Shown: positions 1-9,155, counted from the stretch's first letter. The stretch: DNA of 64,000 nt from Bergeyella_A cardium (GCF_030012605.2 NZ_CP114055.2); one strand, 5' to 3'. A program made the numbers and translations. The notes: generated from the sequence alone by a model not told the origin.

Positions 1-99
1 TAATCTATTAAGACTCCAGAGGATTTCTGGTGTCATTACCTGCTGTGCATTCATCAGAAAAGGAGCTGCAAGAGCTACGATGCTATGTTTTAGTTTCAT
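1..99 (-). CDS. secreted protein, 5' part only (possibly S9-family peptidase)
   Basis: The first 33 codons of a gene that runs off the left edge, starting at the ATG whose complement is 97-99. The start of the protein is a short signal peptide (MKLKHSIVALAAPFLMNAQQ) ending in an AQ site typical of flavobacterial exported proteins. It is followed by VMTPEILWSLNRL, which resembles the start of mature S9 prolyl-oligopeptidase-type aminopeptidases. Only the secretion signal is firm; the family is a guess from a dozen residues. The next gene on the same strand ends 18 bases upstream, so they could be cotranscribed. Confidence 0.5.
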   Translation of the reverse strand, partial: MKLKHSIVALAAPFLMNAQQVMTPEILWSLNRL

Positions 100-117
100 T
101 TTTATTATTAAAGTTTT

Positions 118-462
118 TTAATCATCTACAAAAATTCCATTGAGTATGGAGGTAAAAATCGATAGGAGAACGCTAAAAATAAACGCCGTTACGAAGCCAT
201 CAATCTTCATATTATCTATAAAATAATCTGCGATGAGGATGGTAACGGTATTGATGACAAGGGCAAATAGCCCAAGGCTAATAACAGTAAGCGGCATACT
301 GATGATTTTGAGGATGGGCTTTATAAAGGTGTTGACAAGCCCTAAAACCACAGCGAAGATGATTGCGGTTTTAAATCCATCATTAAAGGCTACTCCTGAC
401 ATAAAATAAGTAAGCCCATACGACACTCCCGCCGTGATGAGCAGGCGAATAATTAAGTTCAT
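118..462 (-). CDS. small four-helix membrane protein, phage holin family 4 type
   Basis: A 114-residue protein made almost wholly of four hydrophobic segments with short loops and an internal NTFIKPILK stretch. That is the pattern of the conserved 'mycobacterial 4-TMS phage holin' family (PF04020, YvlD-like). Despite the family name these are ordinary chromosomal inner-membrane proteins of unknown role. It lies five bases downstream of the Lrp-type regulator on the same strand, so the two are almost certainly cotranscribed. There are no phage genes nearby. Family call is good; function is unknown. Confidence 0.8.
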   Translation of the reverse strand: MNLIIRLLITAGVSYGLTYFMSGVAFNDGFKTAIIFAVVLGLVNTFIKPILKIISMPLTVISLGLFALVINTVTILIADYFIDNMKIDGFVTAFIFSVLLSIFTSILNGIFVDD

Positions 463-467
463 TTGTT

Positions 468-947
468 CTATTCTTTTTCTTGGTTTGTTACTGGTATTCT
501 GGTTTCGCTCTTTACTACAGAAAGTACAATTGAGCTGCTATAATTTCCGATATTCGGTAGCTCAGCAATGATTTTCATCATAAAATTATTGTAGTCATTA
601 ATATCTTTGGCAACTATTTTCATCATATAATCATACTGTCCAGAGAGGCGGATTACTTCCAATATCTGTTGTTTCTCGCTTGCTTTGGTTTCAAATTCAC
701 GGATTCTATCGATTGACTGCTCTTTAAGCGTTACATAGCAGTAAGATATAATGTTGTAGCCCAGAGCTTCTCTATCTACAACAGCTACATTTCTCAGGAT
801 AAGTCCACTTTTTTTAAGAGCTTTTATACGCTCATAAGTGGGTGTGAAAGACAGTCCTACCCTTTCTGATAATTCTTTTATAGGGGTAGAAAAATTTCTT
901 TGTAAAATATCTAATATCTGTAAATCTATACTGTCTAATGTTTTCAT
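468..947 (-). CDS. Lrp/AsnC family transcriptional regulator
   Basis: A 159-residue protein of the usual Lrp/AsnC length. Residues about 1-60 form the winged helix-turn-helix (LDSIDLQILDILQRN then IKELSERVGLSFTPTYERIK). Residues about 65-150 form the RAM ligand-binding domain (LEVIRLSGQYDYMMKIVAKD). Such proteins sense amino acids or related small molecules and control a few nearby or many distant genes. It is followed directly by the small membrane protein. The effector is not deducible from sequence. Confidence 0.92.
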   Translation of the reverse strand: MKTLDSIDLQILDILQRNFSTPIKELSERVGLSFTPTYERIKALKKSGLILRNVAVVDREALGYNIISYCYVTLKEQSIDRIREFETKASEKQQILEVIRLSGQYDYMMKIVAKDINDYNNFMMKIIAELPNIGNYSSSIVLSVVKSETRIPVTNQEKE

Positions 948-1097
948 AATTTACTAATATAGGGCACAAATATAGGTAAATATCACCTTTATAAGGTAAG
1001 GCATTTTATTAAAGTTTATAATTGAAATCTTCATTTGCTAAATTGTAATTAAACTCACATTATCAGTATTAAGGATGATTTTTTAGATAGAAATAAG

Positions 1098-1105
1098 TAC
1101 TTTTG
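1098..1105 (+). promoter_or_regulatory. -7 promoter element TACTTTTG upstream of the LMW phosphatase
   Basis: TACTTTTG matches the Bacteroidota -7 consensus TAnnTTTG exactly and lies 26 bases before the ATG at 1132. A T-rich run around 1079-1084 could be the -33 element. Start of transcription would be near 1111. Confidence 0.6.
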
Positions 1106-1131
1106 AGGGCAAAAATTAATACATCAGAAGA

Positions 1132-1584
1132 ATGAAAATATTAATGGTATGCTTAGGAAATATCTGCCGAAGTCCGCTTGCAGAAGGGATATTAAAATCT
1201 AAACTCCCTGAAAATTTTATAGTAGATTCGGCTGGTACAAGTGCCTTTCACAAAGGGGAAATACCTGATGAAAGAGCAATATCTATAGCAAAAGAACAGG
1301 GAATCGATATATCTAATCAACGCTCAAGACCATTGCAAATATGGGATTTTGATGAGTTTGATAGAATCTACTGTATGGACAAGAGCAACCTTAGTAATGT
1401 TCTTTCAATGGCTGAGAATGATAGGCAGAAGGAGAAGGTCTCATTGATTTTAGATATACTGGAAGATAGTATTAGCGAAGTTCCAGACCCTTATTATAGC
1501 GGTAAAGAAAGCTTTGAAAAGGTATATCAACTCCTCGATAGAGCTTGTACGGCAATAGCCAGCGAGCTTTTATCAGAATCATAA
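1132..1584 (+). CDS. low molecular weight protein-tyrosine phosphatase
   Basis: A 150-residue LMW-PTP, a usual length. The catalytic P-loop CLGNICRS is at residues 7-14, with nucleophile Cys7 and phosphate-binding Arg13. The general acid is Asp119 in the DPYY loop. The enzyme removes phosphate from phosphotyrosine in the cytoplasm; relatives often act on tyrosine kinases of polysaccharide export, but no such kinase is in this window. It has its own promoter at 1098. The next gene has a separate promoter just past this stop. Confidence 0.93.
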   Translation: MKILMVCLGNICRSPLAEGILKSKLPENFIVDSAGTSAFHKGEIPDERAISIAKEQGIDISNQRSRPLQIWDFDEFDRIYCMDKSNLSNVLSMAENDRQKEKVSLILDILEDSISEVPDPYYSGKESFEKVYQLLDRACTAIASELLSES

Positions 1585-1600
1585 AAAGGCTGTATATTTG
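1568..1600 (+). promoter_or_regulatory. promoter of YceI gene 1
   Basis: TTTT at 1568-1571, 21 bases, then TATATTTG at 1593-1600: a full Bacteroidota-type promoter. It starts inside the end of the phosphatase gene and gives a short leader to the ATG at 1623. It rules out in-frame starts further upstream (one at 1545). Confidence 0.7.
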
Positions 1601-1622
1601 CATCAGTTTAAAATTAAAATCA

Positions 1623-2189
1623 ATGAAAAAAATAGCATTAGGCTTAGTATTAGTAAGCACACTGGCATTTGGTCAGTCAAAAAAAGTAACATCATCTAAT
1701 GTACATTGGTGGGGGTATAAGGTAATGAAATCCGAAGGCTCTTCTCACGATGGTACAGTAGATGTAAAATCAGGATTTGTAACCTTGAAAAAAAATCAAG
1801 TAGTGGGTGGTACTTTTGTATTGGATATGACGAGCATCAATGCTGTAGATGTAACGGGAAATATGCAAACAAAACTTAATGCACACCTGAAAGATGGAGA
1901 CTTCTTCGAAGTAGATAAGTACCCAACTGCAACCTTTCAGATTACATCCGTAAAGAAAAATAAAAGCACGGACTTTACCCATACCATCAGTGGAAAACTG
2001 ACTGTAAAAGGTAAAACCAATACCATCTCTTTCCCTGCAATGATTTCGGTAGATAATGGTGAAGTAAAGATAAAGTCTAATAAATTCAGCTTTGACAGAC
2101 AGAAATTTGATATCACTTATAAATCATCAATGAAAGATTTAGTGATAAAAGATGAAGTGGATATGACGGTAGAGCTTACCGCAAAGTAA
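1623..2189 (+). CDS. YceI family periplasmic protein
   Basis: A 188-residue protein with a signal peptide (MKKIALGLVLVSTLAFGQ) followed by one YceI domain, a lipocalin-like barrel that binds isoprenoid-type lipids in known relatives. Family features: VHWWGYKVMKSEGSSHDGTVDV, the GGTFVLDMTSINA strand, a DFF..DKYPTATF strand and the final KDEVDMTVELTAK. The start at 1623 is chosen because the signal peptide begins there and the promoter -7 box ends at 1600. It is the first of three YceI paralogues in this window. Ligand unknown. Confidence 0.9.
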   Translation: MKKIALGLVLVSTLAFGQSKKVTSSNVHWWGYKVMKSEGSSHDGTVDVKSGFVTLKKNQVVGGTFVLDMTSINAVDVTGNMQTKLNAHLKDGDFFEVDKYPTATFQITSVKKNKSTDFTHTISGKLTVKGKTNTISFPAMISVDNGEVKIKSNKFSFDRQKFDITYKSSMKDLVIKDEVDMTVELTAK

Positions 2190-2204
2190 TCTCTCCAAAC
2201 TAAA

Positions 2205-2240
2205 AGAAAACAGCTGCTCATCAGAGTAGCTGTTCTTTTT
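2205..2240 (+). terminator. intrinsic terminator after YceI gene 1
   Basis: Inverted repeat AACAGCTGCT / AGTAGCTGTT with a short loop, followed by TTTTT. It separates the YceI gene from the converging hydrolase gene. Confidence 0.8.
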
Positions 2241-2260
2241 ATATTTAATAATAAAGTCTT

Positions 2261-2905
2261 TTAAGGGGACAAAACCTCCCTTAAAATCCTCGAAACTTCG
2301 GCAGAATGAGTTAGTGGGAAGAGATGAGTACCATTCCGTATAATATAGTCGGGGCTACAATTTTTGAGTGGAAACACGATGTCTTTATCGCCCATTATCT
2401 GCACTACGCCTTGGGTTTCCTCGCTTTGCCATTCCGTTATTTTTTCCATAGACCATTTCAGGTAGTGGGCATTTCGTACTCGGAAATATTCGAGGACTTT
2501 GGGGTTTTTCGGCTCAATCATCTTTCGCAGGTAGGAATAAGTGAGAATCGCCTTTTCACCAAAGGCTGATTCAGGCAAGAGCTTTGGAATTTTGGTTAGC
2601 ATCCCTGCTTTTATGAGTTTTGATTTTTCCTTATCAGAGCGGATGCTCCCAAGGATAACGACCTTCTCTGTGGGTTTCAGTTTATTGATTTCCTGTGCTA
2701 CGATGCCCCCAAACGAGTAGCCCAAAAGGCAAAACGGCTCGGAGGTATCAATTTTCTCTGCCATTCGGCCTATATAATGATAAAAATCCTCCTCCCTCTC
2801 GGGGATAAGCCAGTCTATGTATATGGGCTTTATGTTTTCATTGAATTTTATTCGGCTGAATACTTTGGCATCTGCCCCTAAACCGCTGATGATGTATAAA
2901 TTCAT
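2261..2905 (-). CDS. alpha/beta hydrolase
   Basis: A 214-residue cytoplasmic protein with the alpha/beta-hydrolase plan. It opens with the strand and oxyanion loop NLYIISGLGADAKVF. The nucleophile elbow is GYSFGG with Ser64. An acid is likely in the IMGDKDIVFP strand and the catalytic His is in NGTHLFPLTHSAEV near the end. The substrate is not evident; the short size resembles small carboxylesterases or the EstD/YqiA type. It sits alone between two terminators, downstream of the M3 peptidase on the same strand. Confidence 0.82.
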   Translation of the reverse strand: MNLYIISGLGADAKVFSRIKFNENIKPIYIDWLIPEREEDFYHYIGRMAEKIDTSEPFCLLGYSFGGIVAQEINKLKPTEKVVILGSIRSDKEKSKLIKAGMLTKIPKLLPESAFGEKAILTYSYLRKMIEPKNPKVLEYFRVRNAHYLKWSMEKITEWQSEETQGVVQIMGDKDIVFPLKNCSPDYIIRNGTHLFPLTHSAEVSRILREVLSP

Positions 2906-2928
2906 AATTTAATAATTAATAAGCGAAG

Positions 2929-2960
2929 AAAAAGAGCAGAATGAGATTCCTGCTCTTTTA
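2929..2960 (-). terminator. terminator of the M3 peptidase gene
   Basis: AAAAGAGCAG ... CTGCTCTTTT inverted repeat (10 bp stem) ending in a T run when read on the minus strand, just past the peptidase stop. Confidence 0.75.
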
Positions 2961-2972
2961 TTTAGATGAGAG

Positions 2973-5117
2973 TTATTTTATAAATCCTCTGCTTCGTAAG
3001 AGGGGCTTTATATCTGGGTCTCTCTCTGCGAAGTTTCGATAAGCTTCGTTTAAGTCCATAGAATTCCCTACGGAGAGAATGTATTTTCTGAATCTGTCAC
3101 CATTTTCTCTTGTGAGGAGACCGTGCTGCTTTATCCATTCCCAAGCGTCTAAGTCCATCACTTCTGACCAGAGATAAGCATAGTATCCTGCAGAATAGCC
3201 TCCTCCCCATATATGGGCAAAGTAAGGTGTGTGGTATCTCGGCGGTACAGCTTGAAGTGTAAACCCATTGGAGAGAAGTGTAGATTTTTCAAATTCCAAA
3301 GTAGGTTTCAGCTCCTGTTCAGAGGTAACGGTATGCCATGCCATATCTGTCATCGCAGCAGAAACCAATTCCGTAGTAGCATAGCCCTGATTAAAGGTTC
3401 TTGCTTTTAAGATTTTATCTACAAGTGCTTGAGGAATGGGCTGCTTAGTTTCATAATGAATAGCATAGTTTTTCAATACTTCAGGTACGAGAGCGAAATG
3501 TTCATTGATTTGTGAAGGAAATTCTACAAAGTCTCTCGGTACATTAGTTCCCGAAAGCGATGGATACTTCTGAGTAGCGAATATCCCGTGTATTGCATGT
3601 CCAAATTCGTGAAATATGGTTTCTACTTCATCAAAACTGATGAGCGATGGTTTTCCGTTGGCAGGTTTTGCATAATTATAACAGTTGGTAATTACAGGTT
3701 TAGTTCCCAAGAGGTAAGACTGCTCCACAAAGTTATTCATCCAAGCTCCTCCCCTTTTGCTCTCCCGAGTATAGAAATCGAGATAATATAATGCAAGTGA
3801 GCTTCCATCAGTATCAAAAACCTCATACACCACTACATCTGGATGATAAACTGGCAGGTCTGTTCTTTTCTTGAATGAAATTCCATAGAATTTATTTGCT
3901 GCATAGAAAACACCTTTTTCCAATACAGTAAAAATTTCAAAATAGGGTTTTGTTTCGGATTCATCGAGGTCAAATTTTGCTTTTCTCACTTTCTCTGCAT
4001 AGAAATTCCAGTCCCAAACCTCTATTTTAAAGCCTCCTTTTTCTGCATCTATGAGCTTTTGAATTTCAGCCTGCTCTTTTTTGGCTGCTTCTACGGCGGG
4101 TTTAGCTATTTGCTTCATTAGTTGAGTAGCAGCAGCTGGAGTTTTAGCCATCTGATCTTGAAGTTTCCATTCGGCGAAGGATTTTTTACCGAGGAGATTG
4201 GCTTTTTTCAGTCTAAGGGCTGCGAGTTTTTCCACTACTTCTCGGGTATCTGCACTGTCGCCCTTCTCTGCTCTAAGCCAAGAGGCTTTAAAGAGTTTTT
4301 CTCTTGTCTTCCGATTATTTAAGCTGGAAAGCAGTGGTTGTTGAGTAGTATTTTGCAAGCTAAGGAGATAACCTTGATGCCCTGCTTTTTTTGCGGCATT
4401 TGCTGCTGCAGAGATTTGATCTTGGCTCAATCCGTCCAGTTCTTTTACATCAGAAATGAGAAGTGCACCATTTTTCCTTGCTTCCAAAAGTTTAGAATCA
4501 AACTGCGTAGAGAGCGTAGCGAGTTCTTGATTAATATTCTTTAGCTCCTCTTTAGCTTCAGTTGAAAGCCCAGCACCTGCAATTTCAAAATTTTGAAGAT
4601 AAACTTCCAAAAGCCTTTTGCTTTCAGCATCTAGACCTTGTGGGCTAATGGATTTTATCCTTTTATAGAGGTTTTCATTGAGATAAATCTTGTCGTTATG
4701 AGCCGCAAAAATACTCGCATACTCTTCCTCTAACGCTTGAAGTTCAGGGTTGGTATCTGCACTTGTAAGGTTGCCAAAAATAATCTGTGCCCTTTTCAGT
4801 ACCTCACCACTTTTTTCCAATGCTTCCAGTGTATTGGCAAATGTAGCAGGCTGTGGATTATCAGCGATGGATTGTATTTCCAAATTGTGCTGTTTCAATC
4901 CAAAATCAAATGCAGGCCTGAAATGTTCAGTTTTGATTTTATCAAATTCAGGTGCTTCAAATTGAAGCGAACTCTTCCTCATCAGAGGGTTTTCACTTTG
5001 TTTCGATTCTTGTGTAGCAGTCATTTTATTCGTTTTAGTTTTAGCTGTTTTTGAGGTGGTAGCGCAGGAGTTAAAGAAAAGAGCGGCAACCAGTACAGCA
5101 GGAGTAATACCTTTCAT
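2973..5117 (-). CDS. M3 family metallopeptidase lipoprotein (peptidyl-dipeptidase Dcp type)
   Basis: A 714-residue zinc peptidase of the thimet oligopeptidase family. The lipoprotein signal MKGITPAVLVAALFFNSC points to an envelope location. The zinc motif HEFGH lies near residue 503 within DEVETIFHEFGHAIHG, with the third ligand in the following ENF/EFPSQINEHFA region. The length and C-terminal HIWGGGYSAGYYAYLWSEV segment match Dcp-like enzymes, which release dipeptides from peptide C-termini. It has its own terminator; pyrG lies upstream on the same strand behind another terminator, so it is probably monocistronic. Confidence 0.92.
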   Translation of the reverse strand: MKGITPAVLVAALFFNSCATTSKTAKTKTNKMTATQESKQSENPLMRKSSLQFEAPEFDKIKTEHFRPAFDFGLKQHNLEIQSIADNPQPATFANTLEALEKSGEVLKRAQIIFGNLTSADTNPELQALEEEYASIFAAHNDKIYLNENLYKRIKSISPQGLDAESKRLLEVYLQNFEIAGAGLSTEAKEELKNINQELATLSTQFDSKLLEARKNGALLISDVKELDGLSQDQISAAANAAKKAGHQGYLLSLQNTTQQPLLSSLNNRKTREKLFKASWLRAEKGDSADTREVVEKLAALRLKKANLLGKKSFAEWKLQDQMAKTPAAATQLMKQIAKPAVEAAKKEQAEIQKLIDAEKGGFKIEVWDWNFYAEKVRKAKFDLDESETKPYFEIFTVLEKGVFYAANKFYGISFKKRTDLPVYHPDVVVYEVFDTDGSSLALYYLDFYTRESKRGGAWMNNFVEQSYLLGTKPVITNCYNYAKPANGKPSLISFDEVETIFHEFGHAIHGIFATQKYPSLSGTNVPRDFVEFPSQINEHFALVPEVLKNYAIHYETKQPIPQALVDKILKARTFNQGYATTELVSAAMTDMAWHTVTSEQELKPTLEFEKSTLLSNGFTLQAVPPRYHTPYFAHIWGGGYSAGYYAYLWSEVMDLDAWEWIKQHGLLTRENGDRFRKYILSVGNSMDLNEAYRNFAERDPDIKPLLRSRGFIK

Positions 5118-5268
5118 AGCGATAAATATTTAATGTTGATTAGCAAATATATAAAACTACTTTTTTATAGCCAAAAGATAAAAATCCACATAGAAGTAAC
5201 TGAAATTTTATATTTTTTATCAATATTTCATTTTTGCTTTGAAAGTGGTGGACAAATCTTCATCAATC

Positions 5269-5300
5269 AAGAAAATCACCTCTGAGGAGGCGATTTTCTT
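5269..5300 (-). terminator. terminator of pyrG
   Basis: Near-perfect 13-bp stem AAGAAAATCaCCTC / GGAGGcGATTTTCTT with loop TGA, with T residues following on the minus strand, directly after the pyrG stop codon. Confidence 0.75.
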
Positions 5301-5306
5301 ATGTTT

Positions 5307-6914
5307 CTAGTCTTTTATAGCGGCTTTTATCAATGCCTTGAAGAGGGGGTGAGGCTTTTCTACGGTGCTTTTGTACTCTGGGTGATACTGCACCCCGATG
5401 TAGAACGGATGCTCTTTCAGCTCGATGGTTTCGGCCAGTTCGGTGTCTGGATTGGTTCCTGAGAGCATCATTCCGTGCTTCTCGAAGGCGGACTGGTATT
5501 CGGAATTAAACTCGTATCTATGTCTGTGCCTTTCGGAGATGTCTTTTGTGCCGTAGATTTCTGAAAGTCGGGAGCCAGGTTTTAGCTTGCACTTCCAAGC
5601 ACCGAGCCGCATAGTTCCGCCTTTATCGATCACATTTTTCTGCTCTTCCATTATGGAGATTACGGGCTCTGGGGTGGAGACATCAAACTCCATAGAATTG
5701 GCGGCGCTTAGTCCGAGTACATTTCGGGCAAACTCTATCGTCATAATCTGCATACCGAGGCAGATGCCGAGCAGCGGGATATTGTGGGTTCTTGCAAACT
5801 GTGCGGCAACGACTTTTCCTTCTATTCCCCTGTCTCCAAAACCTGGTGCTATGAGCATTCCGTCGATTCCTTTAAAGATTTCTGAGGCATTTTCTTTTGT
5901 AATGTCTCCGCTGTAGATCCACCTGAGTTTCACTTCGGTTTCTAAGTCGGCTCCTGCATGAATAAAGGCTTCCGCGATAGATTTATAGGAGTCTTGGAGG
6001 CTTACATACTTGCCCACGAGAGCTATTTCTACGGCTTTTTTAGGGTTCTTATACTTTTTGAGGAAGGTATTCCAGTCTCTGAGGTCTGCCTTTTTATCGG
6101 ATTTAAGCCCCAGTTCCTTTAAAACTACATCATCAAAATTCTGTTTTTGTAGATAGACAGGCACTTCGTATATGGTGCTCATATCTTTACATTCTATCAC
6201 ATTCTCGAGGCCTACATTGCAGAATTGTGCGAGCTTCGCACGGATATCTTTGGTAAGTTCGTGCTCGGTACGGCAAACGAGGACATCCGCCATAATCCCG
6301 CTCTCCATAAGGGCACGAACCGAGTGCTGAGAGGGTTTGGTTTTGAGCTCGCCGCTTGAAGCGAGGAAAGGCAGGAGGGTGAGATGGATGACCATTGAAT
6401 TATTCTCGCCGAGCTCCCATTTGAGTTGGCGAACGGACTCTATATACGGCAGAGATTCTATATCTCCCACCGTGCCGCCAATCTCGGTGATGATGATGTC
6501 ATAATCCTCCTTTGCGAGGATAGTGATTCGCCTTTTGATTTCATTTGTAATGTGCGGGATGACCTGCACGGTTTTCCCGAGGAAGTCGCCTCTTCTTTCT
6601 TTTTCTATAACGGTTTGGTAGATTCTGCCCGTCGTTACATTATTATTCTGATAAGTAGGCGAGTTTAAGAATCTCTCGTAGTGCCCAAGGTCTAGGTCGG
6701 TCTCGGCACCGTCTTCTGTTACATAACATTCTCCGTGTTCGTAGGGGTTTAGCGTACCTGGGTCTATGTTAATGTACGGATCGAGTTTTTGAATGGTAAC
6801 TTTATAGCCTCTGGATTTTAGAAGTAAGCCGAGGGATGCAGAGACAATGCCCTTTCCCAAAGAAGAAGTAACACCTCCTGTTACAAAGATGTACTTTGTA
6901 TTTTTTTTACTCAT
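5307..6914 (-). CDS. pyrG: CTP synthase
   Basis: A 535-residue CTP synthase that makes CTP from UTP, ATP and glutamine. The N-terminal synthetase domain begins with YIFVTGGVTSSLGKG (P-loop, residues about 6-20). The C-terminal glutamine amidotransferase domain has the nucleophile Cys in LGICLGMQ near residue 385 and catalytic His-Glu in HPEYKS near 509. The start at 6914 (MSKKNTK) is preferred over an upstream ATG at 6932. The promoter -7 box lies at 6930-6937, so the upstream ATG could not be transcribed. Confidence 0.97.
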   Translation of the reverse strand: MSKKNTKYIFVTGGVTSSLGKGIVSASLGLLLKSRGYKVTIQKLDPYINIDPGTLNPYEHGECYVTEDGAETDLDLGHYERFLNSPTYQNNNVTTGRIYQTVIEKERRGDFLGKTVQVIPHITNEIKRRITILAKEDYDIIITEIGGTVGDIESLPYIESVRQLKWELGENNSMVIHLTLLPFLASSGELKTKPSQHSVRALMESGIMADVLVCRTEHELTKDIRAKLAQFCNVGLENVIECKDMSTIYEVPVYLQKQNFDDVVLKELGLKSDKKADLRDWNTFLKKYKNPKKAVEIALVGKYVSLQDSYKSIAEAFIHAGADLETEVKLRWIYSGDITKENASEIFKGIDGMLIAPGFGDRGIEGKVVAAQFARTHNIPLLGICLGMQIMTIEFARNVLGLSAANSMEFDVSTPEPVISIMEEQKNVIDKGGTMRLGAWKCKLKPGSRLSEIYGTKDISERHRHRYEFNSEYQSAFEKHGMMLSGTNPDTELAETIELKEHPFYIGVQYHPEYKSTVEKPHPLFKALIKAAIKD

Positions 6915-6929
6915 TAGATTAGGTTTGTG

Positions 6930-6960
6930 CAAAATTAAACGAAAATGCGCTACGGAGCAA
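6930..6960 (-). promoter_or_regulatory. pyrG promoter
   Basis: Read on the minus strand: TTG (6960-6958), 20 bases, TAATTTTG (6937-6930). This is a canonical Bacteroidota promoter. It gives a leader of about 10 bases before the pyrG start at 6914 and settles that start. Confidence 0.72.
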
Positions 6961-6983
6961 TTGTTTTTAATTGAATGTTAATA

Positions 6984-7022
6984 AAAAGAAATCTCCTGAG
7001 AGAAAGATTCCAAAGGAGATTT
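6984..7022 (-). terminator. terminator of pepD
   Basis: AAATCTCCT ... AAGGAGATTT inverted repeat followed on the minus strand by CTTTTTAT, located just after the pepD stop. Confidence 0.75.
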
Positions 7023-7034
7023 AATGCTCATTTC

Positions 7035-8480
7035 TTAGGCTTTTTTAGGGATATTCGCCAAGATATCTTTCAGGAAGCTCCAAAACTTCTGGGTGGAAGA
7101 GATGCTCGCTCTTTCGTCTGGCGAGTGGGCTCCTTTTATCGTAGGTCCGAAGCTCACCATTTCCATTTTAGGATAATTTGCCCCGATAATGCCACATTCT
7201 AAACCTGCGTGGCACGCCACTACTTGAGGCAAACTTCCGAACTTCTCCTCATAGATGGATTTCATTAGTTTGATAATCTCTGCGTCTGGCTTTGGTTTCC
7301 ATCCAGGATAGGAGCCTGTAAATTCTACTTCCAAGCCTCCCAATTCAAATGTGGCTTTGAGCTGATTGGCGGTGTCATATTTAGAAGAATCTACCGAAGA
7401 GCGCGTAAGGTTTAAGATTTTTAATTTACCCTCATTGAGCTCTACTCTTGCAATATTATTAGATGCTTCTACAAGATCTGGAACATCGGGAGACATTCGG
7501 TAAACTCCATTATGTGCAGATTTTAATACTCGGATAATCTTTTGAGAATCCTCAGCCGAAAGGGCTTGCAATGCCGATTGAGTTTTCTCAATTTCTATGC
7601 TTAAGTCCTTTTCCAGAGATGAAAATTCTTCTAAGATTTCAAGTTTTAATTCATTGATTTTTTGGATAAACTCTGCTGCATTAGAAACTGAAAGAACAGC
7701 TACGGCTTCTCTTGGGATCGCATTTCGGAGACCTCCTCCATCAATGGAAATAAGCTGTACAGTTCCTGCTTCTAAGCCTTTGAAAAGCAATCTGCCGAGA
7801 ATGACATTGGCATTTCCTAACCCTTTGTGGATATCCATCCCAGAATGGCCGCCTTGTAAGCCCTTGATGCTGATTGTTACTATTTCACCTGTTGAGGCAA
7901 ATGTTTTATAGGTCTGGAAAGCGGTAACATCTACTCCACCAGCACAACCGATGTCTATTTCATCGTCTTCTTCTGTGTCGAGATTTAAGAGGATTTCTCC
8001 TTTGAGTACATTCGGTTTAAGGTTAATTGCACCTGTCATTCCTGTTTCTTCATCTATGGTAAAAAGGGCTTCCAGCTCTGGGTGAGCGATGTCTTTAGCC
8101 TCGAGGATAGCCATCATTGCAGCTACACCAAGCCCGTTATCTGCTCCGAGGGTCGTCCCCTTTGCACGAACCCAATCTCCATCTACGAACATTTGTATCC
8201 CTTGAGTTTCAAAGTCAAAATCTATATCGGCATTCTTCTGGCAGACCATATCGATATGAGATTGGAGAACGATTGGAGTTCTGTCTTCCATCCCTTGAGT
8301 TGCTGGCTTTCTGATGATAATATTTCCGACTTCATCTACGGTAGTTGGCAAGCCCAAACGCTCACCGAAATTCTTAATAAATGCTATTACTTTCTCTTCT
8401 TTCTTGGAAGGTCGAGGCACTTCATTAAGCGCAGAAAAATTATTCCAGATTTCTTTTGGTTCAATTCCTATTAAACTCAT
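7035..8480 (-). CDS. pepD: aminoacyl-histidine dipeptidase (M20 family, PepD)
   Basis: A 481-residue M20C metallopeptidase. Metal-binding and catalytic elements are visible in order: SHIDMVCQKN (His ligand and catalytic Asp), GADNGLG (bridging Asp), TIDEETGM (catalytic and ligand Glu), the lid-domain motif GGHSGMDIHKG, and CHAGLECG (last ligand His region). PepD hydrolyses Xaa-His dipeptides such as carnosine in the cytoplasm. The gene is followed by its own terminator. The YceI lipoprotein gene lies 18 bases upstream on the same strand, so the two may form an operon. Confidence 0.93.
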   Translation of the reverse strand: MSLIGIEPKEIWNNFSALNEVPRPSKKEEKVIAFIKNFGERLGLPTTVDEVGNIIIRKPATQGMEDRTPIVLQSHIDMVCQKNADIDFDFETQGIQMFVDGDWVRAKGTTLGADNGLGVAAMMAILEAKDIAHPELEALFTIDEETGMTGAINLKPNVLKGEILLNLDTEEDDEIDIGCAGGVDVTAFQTYKTFASTGEIVTISIKGLQGGHSGMDIHKGLGNANVILGRLLFKGLEAGTVQLISIDGGGLRNAIPREAVAVLSVSNAAEFIQKINELKLEILEEFSSLEKDLSIEIEKTQSALQALSAEDSQKIIRVLKSAHNGVYRMSPDVPDLVEASNNIARVELNEGKLKILNLTRSSVDSSKYDTANQLKATFELGGLEVEFTGSYPGWKPKPDAEIIKLMKSIYEEKFGSLPQVVACHAGLECGIIGANYPKMEMVSFGPTIKGAHSPDERASISSTQKFWSFLKDILANIPKKA

Positions 8481-8498
8481 AATTATCTATTTTTTTGT

Positions 8499-9155
8499 TT
8501 ATTTCTTAGGTGCTTTTATGGCGATTTGTATTTCCATTACATCTTTTATTATCTGATCTTTTGCGGGCGACTGAAAACTTACTCCAAAGTCTTTCCTGTT
8601 AATTTCGGTAGGCTCAGAGTAGATGGATACCGAGCTTTCATTAATGATGATATTTGCCTTTAAACTGACAGGTTTTGTGATTCCTTTTATAGTCATCTTC
8701 CCTTCGAGTATGGTATTATAGTCTCCACCTTCAGTTGGCGTTAGTTTAGTGATTTCATAAGTCGCTGTGCTAAACTTCTCCACTGCAAAGAAATCATCGG
8801 ATTTCAAATGAGCCTCCAGCTGTGCTTTACCCTCTTCATCTGTAATGAGATCTGTGTTTTTCAGCGTCTTCATATTTGCACTGAATACACCTCCCTTTAC
8901 TTTATTATCCTTAAATTTTATCTCTCCTTCTAAGAATTTAAGCGTACCAAAATGGCTCATATTATCGGTTTTGAAAACCTTAAATCCCTTCCACTCTATT
9001 GCAGAGGTAGCTGTATCTATCGCAAGGTGCTCAACAGAGGCAGTATCGGTAAGATTATCTTCTGATTTCTCGGTGAGAATTTGTTCCTTTTTGCAGGAAA
9101 TTAAGCTCATAAAAAATATACCCAAAGCGGTAGGAATAAATATTTTTCTCTTCAT
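8499..9155 (-). CDS. YceI family lipoprotein
   Basis: A 218-residue lipoprotein: signal MKRKIFIPTALGIFFMSLISC with lipobox Cys, an acidic linker to about residue 45, then a YceI domain (SAIEWKGFKVFKTDNMSHFGTLKF, GGVFSANMKTL, DDFFAVEKFSTATYEIT, QIIKDVMEIQIAIKAPKK). The start at 9155 is chosen because it begins the signal peptide; an in-frame ATG at 9227 would add 24 residues not suited to an export signal. Second of three YceI paralogues. It shares an intergenic space with the divergent gene at 9244 and probably a transcript with pepD. Confidence 0.88.
   Translation of the reverse strand: MKRKIFIPTALGIFFMSLISCKKEQILTEKSEDNLTDTASVEHLAIDTATSAIEWKGFKVFKTDNMSHFGTLKFLEGEIKFKDNKVKGGVFSANMKTLKNTDLITDEEGKAQLEAHLKSDDFFAVEKFSTATYEITKLTPTEGGDYNTILEGKMTIKGITKPVSLKANIIINESSVSIYSEPTEINRKDFGVSFQSPAKDQIIKDVMEIQIAIKAPKK

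Noticed and set aside
118..462. 'Phage holin family' membrane protein as a sign of a prophage
   Set aside because: No structural, integrase or lysis genes are near; this family is a common chromosomal membrane protein despite its name.
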